NCBI GenBank assembly: GCA_001769195.1 | Contig: MEOK01000036.1 | Location: 41,987-94,629 of the forward strand | Direction: 5' to 3' | DNA: 52,643 nt | Source of the DNA: Bacteroidetes bacterium GWF2_40_14 | Lineage (GTDB): Bacteria > Bacteroidota > Bacteroidia > Bacteroidales > UBA932 | Shown: piece after piece, positions 7,650 through 16,578 of the stretch | Layout: each line of letters begins with the position of its first letter | How positions within the stretch are numbered: the first letter of the stretch is position 1 | Notes under the pieces: model-generated | Databases searched by the model: none | What the model was told of the DNA's origin: nothing | Seen by the model: only the letters and a program-made list of their open reading frames with translations | Program-made: the position numbers and the translations under genes

Positions 7650-8645
7650 TTATTTTAAGATACCCCTAACCATCCGATCTTTGTCGTTGAGATCCTTGCG
7701 GAGAATTAGGCCTGTGTAACCGGCTAATGCAAGCATTTCAACAACCTCTTTACCATAGGCTTCGTTTATTTCTAAATAGATGGAGCCACCAGGCTTAAGT
7801 AGTCTTAGCCCCCATTCAACCAACGCTTTATAAAACACCAACGGATTGTGGTCGCTTACGAAAAGAGCTTCTGTCGGTTCGAAGTCAATCACATTTTTGT
7901 GCATTAGCGCCCTCTCTTGATCTCTCACATATGGAGGATTGCTTACAATAATGTCGAGAGAGTGACTTTCTATAACATCCTGACCAGAAGGTCCGGCAAG
8001 AATATCTGCTTTATACGGATGCAGTAAACTTTTATGAGTTTGTTGAATCGAAATCGAAGAAGAAGCCTCGGTTAGAAGTCGGCTTGCGTTTTTTGTAGTT
8101 ACCTCAAGAGCCTTATCTGACAAATCCAGAGCAAAAATCTCTGATCCAACAAAAGAGTTTGAGCCGGCAATCTCTGCGGCCAGCGTTATTCCAATGCATC
8201 CCGACCCACATGCCGCATCCAGAATCCGCACCACCCTATTGCCCATTGCCTCTTGCCTATTGCCTAATGCCCATTGCCCATTGCCTGTTCCCTCTTGCCT
8301 ATTGCCTATTGCCTGTTGCCTATTGCCTAATATCCACCCAACAAGCTCCTCTGTCTCCGGCCGTGGTATAAGAACACCCTCCTCAACCAGAAATTTTCTG
8401 CCACAAAATTCTGCAAAACCCAGTACATACTGGAGAGGGCGGGCAGCAACAAGTTCTGCCATGTCGCTCTCCATTTCAGTAACACAACCCTCAGATATAA
8501 TTCCAAAAGGATCAATAATGTGGTCGTGAGGTCCAAGTCCGCAACGGTACTGCAGTAATCTCAATGCAATGGCCCGCCCCTCCTGCCGTCCGTACAGTGG
8601 TTCCAGCTTAGCTCCTCCATTATCAATAAACTCTTTATAGAACAT
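7650..8645 (-). CDS. prmC: Peptide chain release factor N5-glutamine methyltransferase, with repeat insertion
   Basis: 331 residues; PrmC methylates the GGQ glutamine of release factors. Visible are the N-terminal helical domain, the linker PRPETEELV, the SAM-binding motif [12 protein letters not shown] and the catalytic SNPPYV (about residue 234). The family is usually near 280 residues; most of the excess is a repetitive insert at about residues 106-136 ([31 protein letters not shown]) between the N-terminal domain and the SAM motif. It is encoded by the same heptamer DNA seen at 393-760 and keeps the frame. It has its own promoter box at 8690-8697, divergent from the DUF4153 gene. Confidence 0.93.
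   Translation of the reverse strand: MFYKEFIDNGGAKLEPLYGRQEGRAIALRLLQYRCGLGPHDHIIDPFGIISEGCVTEMESDMAELVAARPLQYVLGFAEFCGRKFLVEEGVLIPRPETEELVGWILGNRQQAIGNRQEGTGNGQWALGNRQEAMGNRVVRILDAACGSGCIGITLAAEIAGSNSFVGSEIFALDLSDKALEVTTKNASRLLTEASSSISIQQTHKSLLHPYKADILAGPSGQDVIESHSLDIIVSNPPYVRDQERALMHKNVIDFEPTEALFVSDHNPLVFYKALVEWGLRLLKPGGSIYLEINEAYGKEVVEMLALAGYTGLILRKDLNDKDRMVRGILK
8237..8330 (-). repeat. Heptamer repeat inside the prmC coding frame
   Basis: About 13 copies of the RGGCAWT heptamer (with RGGCARG-type variants) read on the minus strand. The length, about 93 bp, is divisible by three, so prmC stays in frame, and each 21 bp gives one 7-residue repeat. Confidence 0.9.
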
Positions 8646-8689
8646 AAAATATAGAATCGTATATGTAAAAAACAGTATCGGATAATGGA

Positions 8690-8697
8690 CAAAGTTA
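8690..8697 (-). promoter_or_regulatory. -7 box TAACTTTG for prmC
   Basis: A TAnnTTTG match on the minus strand, 45 bp before the prmC ATG. Confidence 0.5.
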
Positions 8698-8708
8698 GAA
8701 TATTTACC

Positions 8709-8716
8709 TAATTTTG
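8709..8716 (+). promoter_or_regulatory. -7 box TAATTTTG for the DUF4153 gene
   Basis: A TAnnTTTG match 24 bp upstream of the ATG at 8740, divergent from the prmC promoter. Confidence 0.55.
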
Positions 8717-8739
8717 ATTATCCCTAAAATAATTCAAGT

Positions 8740-10383
8740 ATGAAAGTAAATCTTAAAGCTATCACAAACAACCTAATTGTGATAATTGCCCGCAATCCTG
8801 TAGAGATAATCATCTCCGGTGCCTTTTTCTTTCTCTCTTTCCTAACATACGAGAAGATTATGAAACCGGAAACCTATGGAGAGAATCTGCTTATTGCACC
8901 ACTCGTATTTGCATTCTCCTACCTTCTTAACCGTGTATTCACCACCGGCATTAAAAGAGTTATATATTATCTGTCGGTTCTGGCAGCAGCAATACCATTT
9001 CTTGTGAATGCCTCGGACTGGGTGGAAAGTGGCGAATATGTGGCATCGCTTGCGGTGGCAGTAGCCTTTCTGGCAATCTACACCAACTACAAGGACAACA
9101 CAAAATTTGTAAGGAACATACTTGCCTATGCTAAGGAGCTTTTCTTTACAATGGCCATAGTTACCGCAATCTTCGCGGCATTAATTGCGATATTCTTCTC
9201 GTTCATCTATCTCTTTGATATTTTCAAAGACTCGTACGACAATATCGCTTTCTATACTTCAATTGTATGCTACATAATCCTTGCACCGGTTACCTTCCTG
9301 TATCTCAACGCCGACGACGGGAACAAAAGAGAGGCGTTCCGTATAACCAAGATTTTTGAGGTCATTATTAACTATATATTAGCACCGGCACTCATTATTT
9401 ACACCATAATCCTCTACCTGTACATTGCGAAAATCATAATAGGATGGTCTCTCCCAAAGGGCAGCCTTGCATATATGGTCTTTGGGTTCATAATCTCTGC
9501 AATAGTAATAAAAGCGGGAATGCTGATGGTTAGCAAACCCACATTTACACGCTTTTTTGAGTCGTTCAGCTTGATTGCCATTGCACCGCTGGCTCTCTTC
9601 TGGATAGGATCACTGCACAGGATATCGCAATACGGCTTTACAGAAGAGAGAGTCTATCTGATAGTCTGCGGAGCTATAATGACACTTACAGTGTTGCTCT
9701 TCATCTCGCGGAAATATGACAAATATCTGTATGTAGGCTATGTTACCATTGTCCTGCTCTCTCTCTTTTCCTATATCCCTGCAATATCGGCCAAACAGAT
9801 TGGAATAAAATCACAGACATATCAGCTTAAAACCCTTGCCACCGAACTAAAAATGATGGGAGAAGACGGAAAATTGACAGCTCCGCCTCAGGTTTATGAC
9901 GACTCTTTGTCAAAGGCAAATTTCGTGCGTCTTTACGACATCTACTCATATCTGGCAAGACAAACGGATAAGAACCTTTTAGAGTACCTTTACGGCTATC
10001 CTTCAGGAGGAGAGCTCCGTACGAAATTTGGAGAGAACTTCACATATAAGGAGTACAACAAAAATTCAATAGAGAGAGTTGAGGATAAGTTCTCCACAGC
10101 CGGATATCCATGGATAAATACAGATGTATATTCTACTGTGGCCAATGACACACTAACAGTTCTTGGCTTAAAAGGAGATGAGTTAATTGCTGCCCCACTC
10201 ACCCTGCTTATGGAAAGGCTAGCATTTTCGGCACAGAATGACTCTATTACAGGAGTGTTGTTTTATCCAGATTCCGTCCTTTATCTTGACATTGATAATT
10301 ACAGAGTCATTTTCTCTAAAATATCATTTGATAAAGAGGAAAATATATCAAAAGCAATTGTAAAAGCACTGCTCATAAGGTAA
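8740..10383 (+). CDS. DUF4153-type integral membrane protein
   Basis: 547 residues. The first two thirds is almost entirely membrane segments (about eleven), with family-like stretches such as the AKELFFTMAIVTAIFAALIA segment and VTFLYLNADDG. The last 180 residues are soluble and polar, beginning after a final helix near YIPAISAKQIGIKSQTYQL. It matches my memory of DUF4153 proteins, which are widespread and functionally uncharacterised. It is monocistronic with its own -7 box; a dispersed repeat element starts right after the stop. No catalytic motif is recognisable. Confidence 0.7.
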   Translation: MKVNLKAITNNLIVIIARNPVEIIISGAFFFLSFLTYEKIMKPETYGENLLIAPLVFAFSYLLNRVFTTGIKRVIYYLSVLAAAIPFLVNASDWVESGEYVASLAVAVAFLAIYTNYKDNTKFVRNILAYAKELFFTMAIVTAIFAALIAIFFSFIYLFDIFKDSYDNIAFYTSIVCYIILAPVTFLYLNADDGNKREAFRITKIFEVIINYILAPALIIYTIILYLYIAKIIIGWSLPKGSLAYMVFGFIISAIVIKAGMLMVSKPTFTRFFESFSLIAIAPLALFWIGSLHRISQYGFTEERVYLIVCGAIMTLTVLLFISRKYDKYLYVGYVTIVLLSLFSYIPAISAKQIGIKSQTYQLKTLATELKMMGEDGKLTAPPQVYDDSLSKANFVRLYDIYSYLARQTDKNLLEYLYGYPSGGELRTKFGENFTYKEYNKNSIERVEDKFSTAGYPWINTDVYSTVANDTLTVLGLKGDELIAAPLTLLMERLAFSAQNDSITGVLFYPDSVLYLDIDNYRVIFSKISFDKEENISKAIVKALLIR

Positions 10384-10386
10384 GTA

Positions 10387-10690
10387 GCTTATGTTTCCAA
10401 CATGTCCGACAAAATCATGTGCAAACTGAGTTGAAAATTTGTATTCAGGAGGAATCAAAGAGCTCAAGAAGGTATGTGTCGGCAAGATTTGCCGACACAT
10501 GGTTTTATATTCAGCTGCAAATCTGGTACTTGCTAACTGCTTTGGCAGAGCAGTTAGCAAATAACTGACTAGTAGACCAATACGCATACTTCTCATTTCC
10601 AGGAAAGAGCTAAGCCCTCTGGCAGAGTCTCTGCCAGAGGGCTTAGCTCTTTCCTGATTTACAAACACTTAAAAAATGGTCTGAAAATCA
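10387..10690 (-). repeat. Dispersed three-hairpin element, copy A
   Basis: Read on the minus strand this about 300-bp unit has a conserved left flank (TTGATTTTCAGACCATTTTT, about 10690-10671), a long palindrome (HP1 10600-10656), hairpin HP2 (10530-10560; arms TTGCTAACTGCT / AGCAGTTAGCAA), a TGCAGCTGAATATAAAA spacer, hairpin HP3 (10474-10500; 12-bp arms) and a right end CATGTTGGAAACATAAGC. Copy B at 43030-43383 has the same order. The unit fills the gap between the DUF4153 and phosphoesterase genes; the ORF running through it (10348-10668) is not convincing as a gene. Confidence 0.8.
10600..10656. repeat. Perfect 57-bp palindrome
   Basis: Two perfect 28-bp arms around a single T at 10628. 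The core is CTCTGGCAGAG / CTCTGCCAGAG. The same core with different but still complementary outer arms occurs at 33262-33302 and 43069-43115. Confidence 0.92.
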
Positions 10691-10764
10691 ATTAAATATG
10701 CAATACGTTGATTGTCTGTCATTTGCCTGAGTCACCAATCACTATACGATACCTCAAACTGCGC

Positions 10765-13092
10765 CTATAATAGTTTGATCGACCATAAGTTACCTCCAAA
10801 ATCACATACATAGAGAACTCCGTCCTCTATAACTATGTTGCCCAGGATTGGTGCTCCCAGGTTCAATCGCCAGCGGAAAAGTCCGTTGGCTACATCCAGA
10901 CAGTACAGAAAACCGTCGTTGGCACCAAAATATACTCTTTCGCCATCAATAGAGGCACCGCTCTCCACGGTCATCTGGAAATCCTTGGTGTAGGGAGCAG
11001 TATAGAGAATGGCCGGGTTTGGCTTGAAGTTCCAGAGCTCTTTGTAACCGTTCTGTCGGTCAAAAGCCGCAACACCTTTGTCTGTAGTTCCTACAATAAA
11101 GTACTTGTCAGTTACCAAAGGACGGGAATTGCTGTTAACTGTGTAGTTGATTTTCTGTTTTACAGTTTCTGACCCTGTAAGTGGGTCAACTTCTGTTATA
11201 TATCCAGGTGAAGTATAGTAAAATTTACCTTTGAAAGCCACTGGAGAGTTATCGCATATACGCGAATCCTCATCCTTTTTCTCCCATAGCATTTTTCCTG
11301 AAACGGCTTCATGAGCAAAACGACCAAGCCAGTACCCGGCTGCAAGTAAAACACCCGAATCCGGATCGACAACAAGAGAGGCAACTGCAGAGACACCACC
11401 GTTCCAGGCACCATTCACCCAAAGGACCTTTCCGTCAGAAATATTTAGAGCAGTAAGATTCTTACCCTGACCTGCATAAACGATGCCATTATGCGTAGCA
11501 ATCCCCTGTGTGAAAACCGGGTGAATACTGCCTTCCCTCAATGCCCTGGACCACTTAAGCGAGCCTGTACCAACATCAATCGCATAGAGCCAACCCTCAA
11601 TATCACAAGCAAGTAGGGTACCATCTGAAACCACCATGTTGTTTTTGACCGAATTCTTCGTTTTAAAGCTCCATTCTTTCTTTCCCGAAACTCTGTCAAA
11701 AGCCTTGACTGCGGCATTTTTGCCCGAATCGTCGTCGGTTGTTGCTGCAATTACCAGATTGCCCGTAATAACCGGCGAAGTCATGAATATGTTTGAGCCC
11801 AGATTGCTCACCCATTTGATTGCGGGCGTGTGATTCATTGTAATCTGCTTGTAAACAACACTCCCGTCAGAAAAATTAACCTTAACTCTTAAATCCCTCC
11901 CTGCAAACTCTTTAGCTATGTTAAATGACCAGCTCCATGAACTTTTCCGCACCATCATAAGCGCCCCTTGGCCATCCACAATCTCTGCGCTAACCACTTC
12001 TGTTCCTGTATCATAAATATTGGCAACAAAAGAGTATCCTTTTTTTGTGACACTCCTGAAACCATTGGCCACAATATGTTTATCCAGATTAGAATACTTT
12101 AGCTCAGAACTCATATCTCCCTTTGCATTGAATTTCAAAACCCTGAAAGACGATGGTGAGTGGTCTATTCCACCTTTATTGGGCGACATGGTGCTAAAGA
12201 GCGATGCCCCATTTCCGGTTTCGTGAAAAGAGTTTGTATGGTAGTGAGCATAAAGATAGCCCTTGAAATTATAATCATTAAGGTTAAGCGTCTGCTTGTC
12301 TGTTTTCATCACAAAATTGTCGGCATAGCCATAGAGATGATGGTTGATTATAATTACCGGAGTATTACGGGGAATTGCATCAAGATCCTTTCTCAGCCAG
12401 TTGTAAAGATCGTCTGCGCTGTAAGAAGGAACCTTGTCGCCATAGTTTACCGGAAGGTTCACAAAGTGCACCCCTCCAACGTTGAAAGAGTACCAGACCG
12501 GACCAAACAGCTCTTCGTACAGCTGCTCACCATAATCACCTGCAACAAGATCGTGGTTGCCAAGGGAATAGACAACCCTCAGCCCCATAGTTTCTGTAGT
12601 AATCTCCCTTGCATGGAAGTTCATCCCCTTTTCATAACAGATATCTCCATTAAGGAGAAGAAACGCAAGCTTATGATTAGATAAATAACTCTTAAGCCCG
12701 TCAATCCAGTTTTTGTATATGTTTGCCTCGGTATCACCAATATGAATAAACTTATCGGACTGCTGGCTTACCTTTTTCAACTTGAAATCAAGAGGCCCTG
12801 TCGGATCTTTGTCAAGTCTGTAATAGAAGCTGCTAACCTGCTCGTATCCACCGGGGGTTGAGACAAATAAAAACCTTGCACGAGGGTTGGTCTCAAATAT
12901 AAAATCCCCCCCGGTATTGCTTTTGACAACATTAAAGCCATCAGAGACCAAAACATCCCCGACACCCTTTCCTGCCTGGTCAGTAACCTTTCCCGAAACC
13001 CGTTGCTGACCATTGGCAGATGATACTGCAAATAGCAACAAAAACACAACAGCAAGGGAACCTGCCGTCATTCTGAAAATTTTAGCAACCAT
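10765..13092 (-). CDS. Secreted calcineurin-like phosphoesterase with PQQ-type propeller
   Basis: 775 residues with a signal peptide (cleavage near SSANGQQ). An N-terminal carboxypeptidase-regulatory-like fold (VSGKVTDQAGKGVGDVLVSD) precedes a metallophosphoesterase domain: HIGDTEANIY, LNGDICY, SLGNHDLVAGDYG, IINHHLYG and AHYHTNSFH (first residue A where GHxH is common). A C-terminal domain and a PQQ-like beta-propeller follow from about residue 420 (repeats of the type VIAATTDDDSGKNAAVKAFD and LYAIDVGTGSLKWS). This fusion is typical of Bacteroidetes envelope phosphoesterases of unknown substrate. It is last in a PBP1A-ddl operon, 26 bp after ddl, hinting at a cell-wall or phospho-glycan link (inference). 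Confidence 0.87.
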   Translation of the reverse strand: MVAKIFRMTAGSLAVVFLLLFAVSSANGQQRVSGKVTDQAGKGVGDVLVSDGFNVVKSNTGGDFIFETNPRARFLFVSTPGGYEQVSSFYYRLDKDPTGPLDFKLKKVSQQSDKFIHIGDTEANIYKNWIDGLKSYLSNHKLAFLLLNGDICYEKGMNFHAREITTETMGLRVVYSLGNHDLVAGDYGEQLYEELFGPVWYSFNVGGVHFVNLPVNYGDKVPSYSADDLYNWLRKDLDAIPRNTPVIIINHHLYGYADNFVMKTDKQTLNLNDYNFKGYLYAHYHTNSFHETGNGASLFSTMSPNKGGIDHSPSSFRVLKFNAKGDMSSELKYSNLDKHIVANGFRSVTKKGYSFVANIYDTGTEVVSAEIVDGQGALMMVRKSSWSWSFNIAKEFAGRDLRVKVNFSDGSVVYKQITMNHTPAIKWVSNLGSNIFMTSPVITGNLVIAATTDDDSGKNAAVKAFDRVSGKKEWSFKTKNSVKNNMVVSDGTLLACDIEGWLYAIDVGTGSLKWSRALREGSIHPVFTQGIATHNGIVYAGQGKNLTALNISDGKVLWVNGAWNGGVSAVASLVVDPDSGVLLAAGYWLGRFAHEAVSGKMLWEKKDEDSRICDNSPVAFKGKFYYTSPGYITEVDPLTGSETVKQKINYTVNSNSRPLVTDKYFIVGTTDKGVAAFDRQNGYKELWNFKPNPAILYTAPYTKDFQMTVESGASIDGERVYFGANDGFLYCLDVANGLFRWRLNLGAPILGNIVIEDGVLYVCDFGGNLWSIKLL

Positions 13093-13118
13093 AATAATAC
13101 GTTTTAGATAGTGATTAT

Positions 13119-14084
13119 TTAACCAAGCAGTTTTGTCAAAAACTCCTTTATTGTCATTCCTGCGGCCCTTATCTGCTGAGGGACAAGGCTCATTTCGGTC
13201 ATCCCGGGAACTGTGTTTATCTCAAGAAAATAGACATCTTCTCCCTTTACAATATAATCCATTCTCACAACACCCTTACAGCCAAGATAGTGATACATTT
13301 TGTGTGACATATCTATTATCTTTTCGCTCAACCGCTCCGGTATTGCTGCGGGACAAATCTCCTGACTGGCTCCCAGATATTTAGCCTCATAGTCGAAAAA
13401 CTCGTTCTTGGAGATAATCTCTGTTACAGGCAATCTTACAAGGGCACCGTCAGCTTGAAATACCCCATTTGTCATCTCCCTTCCGTTTATGCACTCTTCA
13501 ATAAGAATAGTCTCTCCCTCTGAGAAGGCGGCCTCAATTGCGCCCGTCAGATCCTCTGCCCTCTTTACCTTGGTCACACCAAAGCTACTCCCCCCTGAGT
13601 TTGGTTTAACAAACAAAGGAAGACCCAGCCGTGAAACAATCTCTTCTACAGAAAAGGAATCTCCCTTTCTCATAAAGACCTCGCGGGCAAGAAGGATTCC
13701 GGTATCTCTAAGATAACACTTGCATGCATACTTGTCAAAAGTAATGGCAGAAACAATGGAAGAACAGGTTGTGCTTGGCAGTCCGATCATCTCAAAGTAG
13801 GCCTCAAGTATGCCGTTTTCACCGGGTGTGCCGTGAATCATTATAAGGGCAATATCAAAATGAACTCTTCTGCCGATTTTGTCAACAAAAGAAAAATCAG
13901 CTTTATCTATCTGGATAACAGAGCCATCTTCCATCTGCACACCCCAGTCCCTGCCTTTTACAAGCACCTCAAAAAACTCATATCTCTCCCTGTCTATGTG
14001 GCTGGCAACATGCTTGCCGCTCTTTACCGAAACTTCCGCCTCGGAGGAATCTCCCCCATAAACGAGGGCAACTATTTTCTTCAT
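13119..14084 (-). CDS. ddl: D-alanine--D-alanine ligase
   Basis: 321 residues, ATP-grasp enzyme making the D-Ala-D-Ala dipeptide of peptidoglycan. Seen: the N-terminal VYGGDSSEAEVSVKSG, the MIHGTPGENGILE segment, the glycine-rich ATP loop PNSGGSSFGVTKV, EIISKNEFFDYEAKY and the Mg-binding LEINTVPGMTEMSLVPQ. Length is normal for the family. It lies 33 bp after PBP1A and 26 bp before the phosphoesterase gene, all on the minus strand, so a cell-wall operon is likely. Confidence 0.95.
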   Translation of the reverse strand: MKKIVALVYGGDSSEAEVSVKSGKHVASHIDRERYEFFEVLVKGRDWGVQMEDGSVIQIDKADFSFVDKIGRRVHFDIALIMIHGTPGENGILEAYFEMIGLPSTTCSSIVSAITFDKYACKCYLRDTGILLAREVFMRKGDSFSVEEIVSRLGLPLFVKPNSGGSSFGVTKVKRAEDLTGAIEAAFSEGETILIEECINGREMTNGVFQADGALVRLPVTEIISKNEFFDYEAKYLGASQEICPAAIPERLSEKIIDMSHKMYHYLGCKGVVRMDYIVKGEDVYFLEINTVPGMTEMSLVPQQIRAAGMTIKEFLTKLLG

Positions 14085-14117
14085 TTAATATGCAACTGTT
14101 AATCTGATCAATAAATA

Positions 14118-16469
14118 CTAATGGAAAAAGGGATCTTTCAGGAATGAGTTTGAGTTTATGTCTTCGTCACTTCCCTTGCAGTTGAACTGAACCGAGAAGC
14201 CCGGAGGAGCAATAAAGCTGTCTTTTGTCGATATTCCCAGAGTACCGTCCTTTAAAACCTTTTGCATGAAAATTCCCCAGATAGGAAGTGCCATATTGGC
14301 GCCACCTCCCTTATCGAGTCCCTCAAAGTGTACCTGCCTGTCCTCGGCACCTACCCATACTCCGGCTGTAAGCTTTGGAACATATCCAATAAACCATCCG
14401 TCGGCCTGGTCGTTGGTAGTTCCTGTCTTTCCTGCTATAGGTCCCTCCGGAACATACTTCCACCTTAACCTCGATGCCGTCCCTTCATTTACAACACCCT
14501 CCATAAGGTTAACCATCAGGTATGCAGTATGTTCGCTTATTGCCTCTCTCTTTCTTGCAGTAAAGCTAGAGAGTACATTGCCGGCCTTGTCTTCTATCCG
14601 AAGAACAAAAACCGGATCTACGTGAACCCCCTTGCTCGGGTATGTGTTGTATGCCCCAACCATCTCAAAAAGGGTAAGGTCGGCAGGTCCCAGACAAAGT
14701 GAGGGAACTGCGTCAAGATAGCTGGTAACTCCCAGCTTTCTGCACATGTCCACCATTGCATTAGGCCCGAACTGCTTCATGAGAAATGCCGATATATTGT
14801 TGGAACTCTTAGTAAGACCCCATTTTAATGTAACCTCATTGCCAATCCATTCAGGTTTGTCTGTGCTTTCAGGTGTCCAGGTAGTATCTCCTATAATGAA
14901 TGTCTGTGGCACATTGAAAACCTTGTAACAAGGGTCGTAACCCTCCTGCATAGCCAGAGTATAGAGAAACGGTTTGATTGTGGAACCAACCTGTCTTTTG
15001 GCCTGACGAGCATTGTCGTATTTAAAATACCTGTAGTTAGGTCCGCCAACGTATGCCTTTACAAATCCTGTCTGCGGTTCCATAGCCATAAAAGCTGCCC
15101 TCAGGAATGATTTGTAGTACCTTATAGAGTCGTTCGGAGTCATTACGGTATCTACATATCCTTTGTCCTTCCATGAAAACACCCTCATGTTTGCAGGCTT
15201 GGTGAATGTCTCAATAATCTCGCTTTCCGACAATCCGTCAGCCTTAAGGTTTCTGTACCTGTCGCTCCATCTTCTGCCCTTTTTCATCACCGATTCTACT
15301 ACATCCCTTGGTGCACTGTTAGAGAAGGGAGGAGAGCTGTTTCTCTTAATTTCCCTGTTGAAAACAACCTGCAGATCTTTACTCAGATGCTCAACAATAG
15401 CATCTTCTGCATAACGCTGCATCTTTGAATTTATTGTAGTATAAATTTTTAGCCCGTCTTTGTCAAGATTATAACTAGATCCATCCGGTTTTGGATTCTT
15501 GAAGAGCCATCCATAGAGAGCGTCATCCCTCCAGAGCAGCGAATCAGCCCTGAAATCTTCTGCCTGAGCATAATCCGACCTTTGGGGCTTTTCTGCGTGC
15601 ATTATTCTTCTTAGCATGTCCCTGAAGTAAGGCCCCAGACCGGAGTTGTGGTCCTGCTGTATGAAAGCAAGTTTTATAGGAATTGTCCTGACAGAATCGA
15701 AGGTTGCCTTGTCTATGAAGTCATACTTGTACATCTGGCTCAGCACATGGTTCCTTCTCATGAGGGATTGCTCCGGATTTGTCACAGGATTATATCTTGT
15801 TGGCTTGTTGACCATTCCTACAAGAAGGGCACCCTCCTCAAGGGTGAGTTCCGACGGATGTTTGCCAAAGAATGTATTGGCCGCTGCCCGTATTCCGTAA
15901 GCATTGCTGCCGTAGAAGACAGAATTCAGGTACATGCTCAGAATCTCGTTTTTGGTATAGTTTCTCTCCAGCTTGACTGCAGTAATCCACTCCTTGAATT
16001 TGGAAACCCCAAGTACAAATGTCTTGGCTCCGGGTATTTTGCTCTTTACAGTGTCTCTGGGAAAAAGGGACTTTGCCAGCTGTTGTGAAAGGGTACTACC
16101 CCCTCCACCGGAACTTCTTCTGCCGAGCATCAGCGATTTTACAGCAACCCTTACCAGACTCTTGAAGTCAATGCCGCTGTGGCCCTCAAACCTCACATCC
16201 TCTGTTGCTATTACAGCCTGTACAAGCGAAGGGGCAAGTTCGTCGTATGTTACAAAAGACCTGTTCTCAATATGAAATGTGGTAAGGAGTTCACCATCCT
16301 CAGATATCACCTCCGTTGCAATATTCTTCTGTGGATCTTCAAGCTCCTCGAATGATGGAATGTCAGAAAATATACCAACCATAAGAAGAAAAAACACAAC
16401 CAGCACAAAAGGACTTAAAACAACTATCCAAAACCTTTTCAGGAACTTATCTCTATCTTTAATCTTCAT
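14118..16469 (-). CDS. mrcA: Penicillin-binding protein 1A (bifunctional glycosyltransferase/transpeptidase)
   Basis: 783 residues. One N-terminal membrane anchor (about residues 13-33) is followed by a GT51 domain (ATEDVRFEGHSGIDFKSLVR, GGGGSTLSQQLAKSLF, then KNEILSMYLNSVFYG) and a transpeptidase domain with the SxxK serine in GSTIKPFLY, SxN in SSNN, and KTGTT near residue 687. It polymerises and cross-links peptidoglycan on the periplasmic face. It heads the PBP1A-ddl-phosphoesterase operon, with a TATTTTTG box at 16501-16508 and topA divergent. Confidence 0.95.
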   Translation of the reverse strand: MKIKDRDKFLKRFWIVVLSPFVLVVFFLLMVGIFSDIPSFEELEDPQKNIATEVISEDGELLTTFHIENRSFVTYDELAPSLVQAVIATEDVRFEGHSGIDFKSLVRVAVKSLMLGRRSSGGGGSTLSQQLAKSLFPRDTVKSKIPGAKTFVLGVSKFKEWITAVKLERNYTKNEILSMYLNSVFYGSNAYGIRAAANTFFGKHPSELTLEEGALLVGMVNKPTRYNPVTNPEQSLMRRNHVLSQMYKYDFIDKATFDSVRTIPIKLAFIQQDHNSGLGPYFRDMLRRIMHAEKPQRSDYAQAEDFRADSLLWRDDALYGWLFKNPKPDGSSYNLDKDGLKIYTTINSKMQRYAEDAIVEHLSKDLQVVFNREIKRNSSPPFSNSAPRDVVESVMKKGRRWSDRYRNLKADGLSESEIIETFTKPANMRVFSWKDKGYVDTVMTPNDSIRYYKSFLRAAFMAMEPQTGFVKAYVGGPNYRYFKYDNARQAKRQVGSTIKPFLYTLAMQEGYDPCYKVFNVPQTFIIGDTTWTPESTDKPEWIGNEVTLKWGLTKSSNNISAFLMKQFGPNAMVDMCRKLGVTSYLDAVPSLCLGPADLTLFEMVGAYNTYPSKGVHVDPVFVLRIEDKAGNVLSSFTARKREAISEHTAYLMVNLMEGVVNEGTASRLRWKYVPEGPIAGKTGTTNDQADGWFIGYVPKLTAGVWVGAEDRQVHFEGLDKGGGANMALPIWGIFMQKVLKDGTLGISTKDSFIAPPGFSVQFNCKGSDEDINSNSFLKDPFFH

Positions 16470-16500
16470 TTTTTTGCAATATATAAGGTGTACTAAAGCG

Positions 16501-16508
16501 CAAAAATA
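16501..16508 (-). promoter_or_regulatory. -7 box TATTTTTG for the PBP1A operon
   Basis: A TAnnTTTG match on the minus strand, 31 bp before the PBP1A start. Confidence 0.5.
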
Positions 16509-16578
16509 GGAATAAAAATTTGGATATTACCCTACTTTATACCTTACTTTGCAGCCATCAAGGTTTAATTTTGAAGAT

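Noticed and set aside
8159-8529. Plus-strand ORFs opposite prmC with [11 protein letters not shown] repeats
   Set aside because: They are the antisense of the heptamer insert in prmC, which has strong homology on the minus strand.
10348-10668. 106-residue minus-strand ORF overlapping the DUF4153 3' end
   Set aside because: It runs through the dispersed three-hairpin element; the hairpin arms explain its sequence and the end is inside a coding gene on the other strand.
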